Of a DNA stretch of 64,000 nt, positions 16,201 to 23,404 are shown one piece after another. Below the pieces are notes generated by a model. The model did not search any database, was not told where the DNA came from, and saw only the letters and a program-made list of their open reading frames with translations. A program made the translations under genes and the position numbers. Source of the stretch: Streptomyces sp. CA-210063 (lineage in GTDB: Bacteria; Actinomycetota; Actinomycetes; Streptomycetales; Streptomycetaceae); NCBI RefSeq assembly GCF_024612015.1, contig NZ_CP102512.1:6758001-6822000 (forward strand), in the 5' to 3' direction. The stretch's first letter is position 1; each line of letters opens with the position of its first letter.

Positions 16201-18049
16201 CCGCCCCCAGCAGCTCTGCGATCCGCTCCGGCGACACCGCGCGGGAGTACAGCCACCCCTGCCCGGTGTCGCAGCCGAGCCGGCGCAGCCGGGAGGCCTG
16301 CGCGTCGGTCTCCACGCCCTCCGCCGTGACGCTCAGCCCGAGCCGATGGGCGAGCTGGACCAGGGCTTCCACGATGATCTCGTCGGCGGGGTTGGGCTGC
16401 CCGTCGTCCCCGGCCCCGCCCTCCTGCGGGCCCTCGTACTGGAACCCCCGTACGAACGCCCCGTCCAGCTTCAGCACCGATACCGGCAGCCGGCTGAGGT
16501 ACGCGAGGTTGGAGTACCCGGTGCCGAAGTCGTCGATGGCGATGCGGACGCCCATGTCGCTGAGGGCCTGGAGGGCCTGGAGGGGACGGCCGGCGGAGCC
16601 CATCAGCGCGGACTCGGTGAGCTCCACCTGAAGCAGGTGCGGGGCGAGTCCGGTCTCCGCGAGGATCTCGGCGACGTCGGCGACCAGGTCGGAGTCCCAG
16701 ACCTGACGGACGGCCACGTTCACACTGACGAAGATCGGCGGCCGGTCGGGGTGGTCGAGCTGCCAGCGGCGGGCCTGTCGGCAGGCGGTGGCCAGAATCC
16801 ATCGCCCGAGCTGGACGATCGAACCGTCCTCCTCGGCCAGTGAGATGAACCGATTCGGCGTCAACAGGCCGAACTGCGGGTGATGCCAGCGCACCAGCGC
16901 CTCGACCCCGCGCACCTCGCCCTCCGCCATGCCCACCAGCGGCTGGTACTCAAGGACGAACTCCCCCCGCCCGACGGCCGCCCGCAGCGTCGAGGACAGG
17001 GCCTGGCGGGTCATCCGGTGGGCGTTGCGCTCCGGGTCGAACAGGGTCCAGCGGGCCCTGCCGTCGGCCTTCGCCCAGTACAGCGTCGTGTCGGCGGCCT
17101 GCATCAGCCCGGTCGCCGTCGTGCTCGCCGACTGCCGCTCGACGACCCCGATCGAGGCGGAGACGGACAGCCGCTGACCGGCCAGTTCGAAGGGCGCCTG
17201 CAAGGCCTTCAGGACGGAGTCGGCCAGGTCGGCGAGTTGTTCCGTGCCGGTGGAGTCCTCGACGAGCAGCGCGAACTCGTCGCCGCCGAGTCTGGCCACG
17301 AGCGGCGCTCCGGCCGCCGCGCCCGCCGTCCGGTGGAGGGCGGCCTCGTCGGCGCACCGGGTGAGCCGCTCGGCGACGGCCGTGAGAAGCCGGTCGCCGA
17401 CGTTGTGGCCGAGGGTGTCGTTGACCGCCTTGAAGCCGTCCAGATCCAGATAGACCAGGCCGATCCGGCCGGTGCCGGCCTCGTCGTACGTATCCCGTTC
17501 GAGGGCGGCGGAGAGCTGTTCGAAGAAGAGGGTGCGGTTGGGGAGCCGGGTCACCGGGTCGTGCATCTGCAGATGGCGCAGCCGGGCCTGGAGTTGGCGG
17601 TTGGCGCTGATGTCGGCGACCGAGAGCAGCACCGCGCGCTCCTCCTCGGGCAGCGGTGCCACCGACACCTGGACCCACAACCAGGTCCCGTCGGGCTGTT
17701 TGAGACGGCGCGTACAGCGCAGCCGGGCCTGCCGTCCGCTCAGCACCTCGCGGTACGCGTGCCAGGTGCGGGTGTCCGAGGCCAGGTCCACCAACTCGGC
17801 GGCCACTCGCCCCACCAGCGTCTCCGCGCCGACCGAGAGCAGCGTCCCCATCGCCCCGTTGGCGGTGACGACGAGCCCGTCCTGATCGACGACGGCCATG
17901 GCGAGCGGCGCGACGGAGAAGGCGGCGGGGGCGGTGGGACTTTCCCCGGCCGACCCCGGCGACTGATCTGACGCATTGACGTGACGCTCTGTAATCGCCG
18001 GCCGGACGAGGTCTGCCGCGGGCGCCGGCCCTTGGGACGTTCCGCTCAC
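16181..18049 (-). CDS. cdgA: PAS-GGDEF-EAL c-di-GMP turnover protein, CdgA-like
   Basis: About 622 residues. An N-terminal PAS/PAC module (about 45-165) is followed by GGDEF (about 175-345, intact LGGDEFALL) and EAL (about 350-610, intact GVEALVRWHH, with DDFGTGYSNLAYL and a late GVET). Both diguanylate cyclase and phosphodiesterase motifs look complete. Neighbourhood and domain order suggest the Streptomyces gene cdgA, a known BldD target; a matching BldD-type box is upstream. Start GTG 18049 has GGGAG seven bases before it; an upstream TTG (18115) is possible. The symbol is a best guess, not proof. Confidence 0.75.
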   Translation of the reverse strand: MSGTSQGPAPAADLVRPAITERHVNASDQSPGSAGESPTAPAAFSVAPLAMAVVDQDGLVVTANGAMGTLLSVGAETLVGRVAAELVDLASDTRTWHAYREVLSGRQARLRCTRRLKQPDGTWLWVQVSVAPLPEEERAVLLSVADISANRQLQARLRHLQMHDPVTRLPNRTLFFEQLSAALERDTYDEAGTGRIGLVYLDLDGFKAVNDTLGHNVGDRLLTAVAERLTRCADEAALHRTAGAAAGAPLVARLGGDEFALLVEDSTGTEQLADLADSVLKALQAPFELAGQRLSVSASIGVVERQSASTTATGLMQAADTTLYWAKADGRARWTLFDPERNAHRMTRQALSSTLRAAVGRGEFVLEYQPLVGMAEGEVRGVEALVRWHHPQFGLLTPNRFISLAEEDGSIVQLGRWILATACRQARRWQLDHPDRPPIFVSVNVAVRQVWDSDLVADVAEILAETGLAPHLLQVELTESALMGSAGRPLQALQALSDMGVRIAIDDFGTGYSNLAYLSRLPVSVLKLDGAFVRGFQYEGPQEGGAGDDGQPNPADEIIVEALVQLAHRLGLSVTAEGVETDAQASRLRRLGCDTGQGWLYSRAVSPERIAELLGAAACPQA

Positions 18050-18221
18050 CGTTCGCTCCCGCAGTGCACTCGTTTTCGTACGGATCTCATGTGTCTCGTC
18101 GGAGCGGCCGAACAAAGTACGTAAGGGCGCTCAAGCCGTGTCCGTGCAGGAAAGTGTGCCGATCATAGAGGCTGGCCCCAGGGCCTTCTAGCCACTCTCC
18201 AGTCTCCCTGAACAACGACCT

Positions 18222-18234
18222 GATCTGACAGATC
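18222..18234. promoter_or_regulatory. GATCTG/CAGATC palindrome upstream of the cdgA-like gene
   Basis: GATCTG, one base, CAGATC. The same GATCTG word is repeated in the array at the 3' end of the gene. Its position in the 388-bp divergent region suits an operator, but no matching regulator is evident. Confidence 0.35.
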
Positions 18235-18280
18235 GTTTCTGCCCCGAGGTGAACGGCTTCCTCGCTCCGTCGATCGGTTG

Positions 18281-18293
18281 TGACGTTCCGTGA
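18281..18293. promoter_or_regulatory. BldD-type box upstream of the cdgA-like gene
   Basis: TGAC-GTTCC-GTGA matches the TNAC-N5-GTNA pattern I recall for BldD. It lies in the divergent region 18050-18437, about 230 bp upstream of the cdgA-like start and 145 bp upstream of the metalloprotease. BldD with c-di-GMP represses cdgA in S. coelicolor, so a feedback loop is likely. Confidence 0.5.
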
Positions 18294-18437
18294 TTTTCCC
18301 GGGTGTCGGCCACCGGAGACCATCCGACTCCTCCTCGCCCTTCCCTCTCACTCTTCTGGTGCAGACAAACAGGGCAAAGTACTACAAACTCCGAAAATCT
18401 GGATGCGGCATCCCAAGATCCGCATCCGGAGGTCTCC

Positions 18438-19886
18438 GTGCAGAGTCCGCTCCCCTGGAAGGAACTCCTCGGCGACCGGGCGCCCAGTCTGCGCAGTACA
18501 GCTGCCATGCTCACCTCCCTGACCGCGCTCGCGGCGACCTCGCTGATCGCGGCCCCCTCGGTCGCCGTACCGCTGTCGGAGGCGTGCGTGCTGCGGCGCA
18601 CCCAGGCCCACCACTCGGAGGGCCTCGACACCTGGAACTCCGCGTATCCACGCCCCACCCGCGACCTCGACGCCGTACTTGTCTTCTTGTCATTCCCTGA
18701 CGCGGCCCCGCTCACCACTCCGGCCGAGCTGACCGCCGATCACTTTCCGGCCACGAGCGAGTTCTTCGAACGCGCTTCCTATGGAAAGTTTGCCCTCCGT
18801 CCGCATCCGCGCCGCAAGTGGCTGGAGATGCCACGGCCCTCGACGGCGTACGCCATACGGCGTGACTGGAGCGCGGAGCGCCGGGCCGCCTACCTCGAGG
18901 ACGCGCTCGCTACGGCCGACCCGCACGTCGACTTCTCCCGCTACGACATCGTGTACTTCGTCGCCGACCCGCACGCCCCCGGTGTGGACTCGGACGCGAC
19001 GAAAGTGGTCAACCTCGAAACCCCGCTGGAGGTCGACGGCACGGGTCTGCGCCGGGTCGTCACCGTGTTCGAGCGGCATCCCCCGGACCGTCTCGTCCTC
19101 GCCCATGAGACCGGCCACGTCTTCGACCTCCCCGACCTCTACCACCGCCCCGCCGACGGCAAGGGCGACTGGGACACCTACGTCGGCGACTGGGACCTCA
19201 TGGGCAGCCAGTTCGCCCTCGCCCCGGACCTCTTCGCCTGGCACAAGTGGAAGCTCGGATGGCTGGAACCGCGCCAGGTGACGTGCGTACGGGGGACCGG
19301 GAGCACACGGCTGACGCTGGAGGCGGTGGGGGCGGGGCCGAAGGACGGGTACGAGGGGGAGGGCGGGAAGGTCGGGGAGGTCGGGAACGCGGGCGGTGGT
19401 GGGCGGGTGGCGGGTGATGGCGGCGGTGGTGGTGGGCCGGTTGCCGACTCCGGGGTCGGTGGCGGTTCCGGGGTCGGGGTCGGTGGCGGTTTAGGAGTCG
19501 GGGTCGGGGTCGGTGGTGGGGCGGCTGGGGCGCGGGCCTTCGGTGTCGGCCGGGGGGCGAAGCTGGCGGTCGTCCCCACCGGCCCCGACAGTGCCCTCGG
19601 CATCGAGGCGCGGGGCGCGGTCGGCAACGACGGTTCCGTCTGCACCGAGGGCGTCCTCGTCTACCGCATCCGTAGCGGCGCCGAGTCCGGTACCGGCCCC
19701 ATCGAGGTCCTCGACGCCCACCCCCGTACCGAGGCCTGCCGGGAAGAGTCCGTCTACCCGCCCCTCGCGGACGCCCCGGTGGGCGTGGGCGAGAGCTTCA
19801 CGGTGCCGGGGGAGGCCGTACGGGTGGCGGTGGAGGGGCGGACGGCGTCCGGGGCGTGGACGGTGCGGATCACGACGGGGCGGTGA
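18438..19886 (+). CDS. Secreted M6-type (immune-inhibitor-A-like) metalloprotease with a TTA codon
   Basis: About 482 residues from GTG 18438 (GGAGG six bases upstream). The N-terminal signal region is long, with a hydrophobic stretch SLTALAATSLIAAPSVAV. The zinc site is AHETGHVFDLPDLYH (HExxH plus a downstream histidine), followed by VGDWDLMGSQ, as in M6-like proteases. Between the catalytic part and a C-terminal beta domain is an insert of about 75 residues made almost only of Gly, Val, Ala and Asp. A leucine in it is encoded by TTA (19491-19493), the rare codon read by bldA tRNA, so production may be development-dependent. Confidence 0.82.
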   Translation: MQSPLPWKELLGDRAPSLRSTAAMLTSLTALAATSLIAAPSVAVPLSEACVLRRTQAHHSEGLDTWNSAYPRPTRDLDAVLVFLSFPDAAPLTTPAELTADHFPATSEFFERASYGKFALRPHPRRKWLEMPRPSTAYAIRRDWSAERRAAYLEDALATADPHVDFSRYDIVYFVADPHAPGVDSDATKVVNLETPLEVDGTGLRRVVTVFERHPPDRLVLAHETGHVFDLPDLYHRPADGKGDWDTYVGDWDLMGSQFALAPDLFAWHKWKLGWLEPRQVTCVRGTGSTRLTLEAVGAGPKDGYEGEGGKVGEVGNAGGGGRVAGDGGGGGGPVADSGVGGGSGVGVGGGLGVGVGVGGGAAGARAFGVGRGAKLAVVPTGPDSALGIEARGAVGNDGSVCTEGVLVYRIRSGAESGTGPIEVLDAHPRTEACREESVYPPLADAPVGVGESFTVPGEAVRVAVEGRTASGAWTVRITTGR

Positions 19887-19936
19887 CGGGGCGGTGGCGG
19901 AGCGGTAAGGAGGACGAAGGGGGTGTACCGGAGTGA

Positions 19937-19974
19937 CGAAAGAAGCCCCTCGCTTCCGCGAGGGGCTTCTTTCG
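19937..19974. terminator. Perfect 17-bp hairpin between metalloprotease gene and tRNA-Lys
   Basis: CGAAAGAAGCCCCTCGC (19937-19953), loop TTCC, and its exact complement (19958-19974). It can serve both the plus-strand protease gene and the minus-strand tRNA. Confidence 0.88.
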
Positions 19975-19979
19975 TGTCG

Positions 19980-20053
19980 TGCGCCGCCAGGGACTCGAAC
20001 CCCGGACCCGCTGATTAAGAGTCAGCTGCTCTAACCAACTGAGCTAGCGGCGC
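19980..20053 (-). tRNA. tRNA-Lys (anticodon CTT), copy 2
   Basis: Same 74-base cloverleaf as the copy at 836-909, with anticodon loop CTCTTAA. Here the 3' CCA is not encoded: the next bases read CGA. Its 5' end overlaps the last codons and stop of the upstream minus-strand gene by 10 bp. Confidence 0.97.
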
Positions 20054-20685
20054 CTGCTGACGTCGTAGACCTTAGCACCCTGATCGGGGGGAGGAAAAAT
20101 CGATACGCGCACGGTCGCGGAGGTGCTCGCACGGGCCGCCCGGACGGCCGCCCAGAGCAGTACGTCGGGCCCCGGGAGCCAAGGTCGCCGGGTGTCCGGG
20201 GCGACGAGCCAGCGGGATCCGAGCCGGGTGGTGCCGGGCGCCTCCGGCATGCCGTCGCCGGTGCTGAGCAGGGCCGGGACGGTCACGGTGTCGCCGGTGC
20301 CGTGGCAGAGGAGCGGCGGGACGGCGCCGGTGCGGCCGGGCGAGCCCCACTCCTCCCACTCCAGGAGCGTGGGCAGCCGGTGGGCGGTGCCGGGGGAGGC
20401 GAACAGCAGCGTCCGCCCGCGGTACACGGCCACGGGTCCGGAGCCGGGCCCCTCGCCCCATATCCGGTCGAGCATCCGCCGCCCGAAGATCGCCGGCACG
20501 CTGACGACGTCGAACACGGTCCCGCACGGCAACACCAACGGCGCCGCCGACCGCTCCTCCCGCAATGCCGACGCACCCCGCGGATACGTTCCTGCCGAGG
20601 CCAGCCAAGCCGCCCCCTCCGCCGTGACCCCCGCGACATCGACCCCGTCCCGCGGATACCTGCCCGATCCCACGTCACTGCTCAT
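20044..20685 (-). CDS. Prim-pol-like/uncharacterised protein ending inside tRNA-Lys
   Basis: A 213-residue protein, from ATG 20685, with segments such as VLPCGTVFDVVSVPAIFGRRML, LEWEEWGSP and WLVAPDTRRPWLPGPDVLLWA. I recall similar Streptomyces proteins annotated as bifunctional DNA primase/polymerase N-terminal-like, though the catalytic acidic motifs are not obvious. The coding frame runs into the tRNA: the last two codons (CGC CGC) and the TAG stop are bases 2-10 of tRNA-Lys copy 2. RNase P cleavage of a joint transcript would remove the stop codon. Confidence 0.7.
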   Translation of the reverse strand: MSSDVGSGRYPRDGVDVAGVTAEGAAWLASAGTYPRGASALREERSAAPLVLPCGTVFDVVSVPAIFGRRMLDRIWGEGPGSGPVAVYRGRTLLFASPGTAHRLPTLLEWEEWGSPGRTGAVPPLLCHGTGDTVTVPALLSTGDGMPEAPGTTRLGSRWLVAPDTRRPWLPGPDVLLWAAVRAARASTSATVRVSIFPPPDQGAKVYDVSRRR

Positions 20686-20929
20686 ACCCCTAGATCTACC
20701 GCCCGTGACCACCTGACCCCGGGCAGTTGCCGGAAACTGATACGAGAGATGGGCAAGTGGGGTATCTTGCCCACCCGGCATATGCCAACCGTCGTTTCGC
20801 CCCGGATATCCCGACTGCCCGCCCAGCCACGCTCAGCGACCCCACTGAGGCGGCTACGCCCCCCCACAGCCGCGGACAGTCGCGCCGCTGAGACGGGCCC
20901 CCACGGATCCCGGTCCGGCTTGCGGGGGC
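20686..20929. other. Gene-free start of a 717-bp intergenic stretch
   Basis: No frame with good codon pattern covers 20686-21402. The first part, next to the divergent start at 20685, is the only place for promoters and has a mixed, less GC-rich composition. The rest is the GC-rich repeat described separately. Confidence 0.5.
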
Positions 20930-21265
20930 GGTTGCGCACGCACCCCGTCCTGGCTGGGGCAGCGGCGCCGCTGGGGCGGTGCCCGCCCACCCGGTCCTCG
21001 CTGCGGGCGGTCGTGCCGCTGCGATGGTTGCACCCCCACCCCGTCCTGGCTGGGGCAGCGGCGCCGCTGGGGCCGTTGCGCACCTACCCCGGGGGGGCGG
21101 CTGTGCCGCTAGGCCGGGCTCGCCGCCCCCGGTCCTGGCTGCGGGCGGTCGTGCCGCTGGGGCGGGTGCCCACCCCACCCGTCCTGACGGGGGCAGCGGC
21201 GCCGGCGGGGCCGCTGCCCATCCACCCGTCCTAGCTGCGGGCAGTCGTGCCGCTGGGGCGATGGG
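20930..21265. repeat. Degenerate GC-rich tandem repeat, period about 45-50 bp
   Basis: Variants of CCCGTCCTGGCTG followed by GGGGCAGCGGCGCCGCTGGG or GCGGGCGGTCGTGCCGCTGG recur near 20945, 20990, 21040, 21130, 21177 and 21227, with a more altered unit near 21085. The cores are self-complementary (GCAGCGGCGCCGCTG), so each unit can form a hairpin. A related single unit is at 28050-28150. Confidence 0.75.
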
Positions 21266-21402
21266 GGCACCTCCCGCTCGAGCGAAGCCGAGAGTGGGGG
21301 AGGGTGGGCGCAGCGGCACCCTGTCAGCGCCGGTAAGCGCCTCCGACCCCCGCCCAGCTCCGGCGCAGGGTCACCTGTCACCCCGGCCGCAGAACCCCGC
21401 GC

Positions 21403-21765
21403 TCAGATGGTCTCCGGCCCGCTGACATCCCGCCCCCGCATGAGATCCCGCCCGAACTCGACCATCTTCTTCGCATAGTCCTCGGTCCACTCGGCCCGCT
21501 CCGCGATATCCGCCGAGGTCAACCGGTCGAACCGCCGAGGATCGGCAAGCTGCGCCGCCGCGATCGCCTGGAACTCCACGGCCCGGTCCGCCGCCGCCCG
21601 AAACGCCTGCGCCAACTCCGTCGCCCGCGACAGCAACGCCCGCGGATCGTCGATCGACTCCAGATCGAAGAAGTGCTCGGGATCGCCGGCCGCCTCCGCC
21701 GGCTCGAAGAGCAGGGGCGCGGGGCGTAGCCGCGGTTCGTGCCGACGCGGCGTGGGCTCCGCCAT
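21403..21765 (-). CDS. Small helical protein downstream of the nuclease-helicase genes
   Basis: A 120-residue protein with a strong ribosome site (GGAGGAG) before ATG 21765. The N-terminus is Pro/Arg-rich; residues 25-115 look wholly alpha-helical, with HFFDLESIDDPRALLSRATELAQAFR, FQAIAAAQLADPRRFDRL and DYAKKMVEFGRDL. No domain recognised. It follows the helicase gene on the same strand after 295 bp, so it could be a fourth member of that group or an independent gene. Confidence 0.7.
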   Translation of the reverse strand: MAEPTPRRHEPRLRPAPLLFEPAEAAGDPEHFFDLESIDDPRALLSRATELAQAFRAAADRAVEFQAIAAAQLADPRRFDRLTSADIAERAEWTEDYAKKMVEFGRDLMRGRDVSGPETI

Positions 21766-22060
21766 GTCTTCTCCTCCTCGTACGACGGTTCAGTGGGCCG
21801 GCCCCGGGGTGTCCCGGGAGGAGGGCCACCGTCCATTGTCTCGTGACAGCGCAAGTGGGCATCGCCCCCGCCCCACCACCCCACACGCCGCCCCCCACAC
21901 ACCCGCGCCCCCGAAGGCGCGGCCGCCCCACCCACACACCCCCGAAGGCGCCGCCCCACCCTGATCCGCCCCATAGTGAGGCCCCTCCTGGCGAGGCCTT
22001 TCATGGCGAGGCCCCCTGGGGAGGCCCCCACGGCGACGCCCGCCCCAAGGCGCCCCCGCC

Positions 22061-23404
22061 CTAAGGCCGCCAAGCCACCCGATGCTCCGCCAGCTCCGCC
22101 AACACCGAGTGGTTCGCCTCCCAGCCGTCCGGGAACTTCACGGTCACCCCCAGCTGCACCGGCTCGGTTGACGGGTGGTCGTCGAGCAGGTCGGTCACGC
22201 CCGCCCGGCACACCACGACGCACGCGTGCCGGTGCCGGGAGGCGAGGACGCACAGCCGCCCGGTCTCCAGGTGGAACGCCGTCGCGTCGGGCCGCCCGGA
22301 CAGCGGATGGAGGACGACCGTGACGTCGTACTCCCGCCCCTGAAGCCGGTTCGCCGTGTCCACGACCACGTCCACGACCCCCAGCTCGGCCAGCGCGGAG
22401 CGCACCGCGGCGGCCTGGTCCCGGTGGGCCGTGCCGACGGCGATCCGGTCGGCGGTCAGCGGGACGGGCACCTCGGACCGCTCCGAGGTCGCCGCCCCAC
22501 CTCGGTCGAGGAGCCGTCGTACGACGCGCGCGACGGCCCGTACCGCCTCGGGATCGGTGCGGGGCGTGTGCCGGGCCGGCAGTTCCAGCAGCCCCCACCC
22601 CGACTCGGCCGCCTCGTCGATCACCCGGTCCGGGCCGGAGCCGTCCGACGGCACCGCGAAGGCGAGCCGCCGGTCACCATGCCCCGTACCGCTGCGGAAC
22701 GGCGTGAACGGATAGAACGCGTCGGAGACGAGGGGCGCTGCGGACGCCGGGAGCCGCCACGACACCGGCAGCCGGTGCTGCGGCAGCTCGGGGTTGTGCG
22801 CCAGCAGCGTCGTCACCGCCGAGGCCGACGGGTCGTACGACAGCCCCGCCCACTGCTCGCTGCCCACGATCGCGAACGGATCCAGCTGCCCGGGATCACC
22901 CACGAACAGTGCCCGCTCGAACAGCCCCGCCACGGCCAGCAACGCGTCCGACCGCATCTGGTACGCCTCGTCGACGATCGCGTGGCGCCACGGCTCGACC
23001 CCCTTCACATGCGCCCACTTCGCGGCCGTCGAGATCACGACATCGAGGCCCGCCAGATCGCCCGCCTTCGTCGACTTCCGCACGTTCGCCAGATCGTCCA
23101 GCGCCTTGTCGTACGGGTCGCTGTCACTGCTGTGCAACCGGCCGACCGGGAGGTCCGGGTCCTTCTCCGCGAGCCGGATCACCAGGTCGTCGACCTGCGC
23201 GTTCGTCTGCGCGATGACCATCAGAGGGCGCCCGGCGGAGGCGAGTTCCAGCGCGGCACGGACGACGAGCGTCGACTTCCCGGCACCGGGCGGCGAGTCG
23301 ACCACGACACCGCGCGCCTCGCCGCGCAGCGTGTCGCGCAGGATCGCGTCGGTGGCGCGACCGGCGGCCGCCCCGGGGTCGAGCACGGCCTCGGGGCTGG
23401 TCAC
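22061..23404 (-). CDS. SF1 (Upf1/Dna2-type) DNA helicase
   Basis: A 447-residue superfamily-1 helicase built almost only of the motor. Motif I is VDSPPGAGKSTLVV, motif II HAIVDEAYQM (DEAY in place of DEAQ/DECA), motif III FVGDPGQLDPF. Late motifs are in ADRIAVGTAHRDQAA, VVVDTANRLQGREYDV and GRLCVLASRHRHACVVV. The last resembles the AAA_12 C-terminal RecA domain. The start overlaps the stop of the upstream unknown gene by four bases. With the Cas4-like nuclease two genes upstream, the set resembles a Dna2 nuclease-helicase split into separate proteins. Confidence 0.87.
   Translation of the reverse strand: MTSPEAVLDPGAAAGRATDAILRDTLRGEARGVVVDSPPGAGKSTLVVRAALELASAGRPLMVIAQTNAQVDDLVIRLAEKDPDLPVGRLHSSDSDPYDKALDDLANVRKSTKAGDLAGLDVVISTAAKWAHVKGVEPWRHAIVDEAYQMRSDALLAVAGLFERALFVGDPGQLDPFAIVGSEQWAGLSYDPSASAVTTLLAHNPELPQHRLPVSWRLPASAAPLVSDAFYPFTPFRSGTGHGDRRLAFAVPSDGSGPDRVIDEAAESGWGLLELPARHTPRTDPEAVRAVARVVRRLLDRGGAATSERSEVPVPLTADRIAVGTAHRDQAAAVRSALAELGVVDVVVDTANRLQGREYDVTVVLHPLSGRPDATAFHLETGRLCVLASRHRHACVVVCRAGVTDLLDDHPSTEPVQLGVTVKFPDGWEANHSVLAELAEHRVAWRP

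Larger units (their letters stand above)
18050..18437. other. Divergent promoter region, cdgA-like gene / metalloprotease
   Basis: This stretch has no convincing gene. It holds the two sites listed separately, a palindrome (18222-18234) and a BldD-type box (18281-18293), and a locally A/T-richer segment around 18355-18420 that would suit a promoter for the plus-strand metalloprotease gene. No other structure stands out. Confidence 0.5.

Noticed and set aside
836..20053. Integrated element between the two tRNA-Lys genes
   Set aside because: No integrase, excisionase, transfer or replication gene is present and the genes look like ordinary chromosome.
20686..21402. Several open frames through the GC-rich tandem repeat
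   Set aside because: They are open on both strands because of repeat composition, with no start signals or domain.
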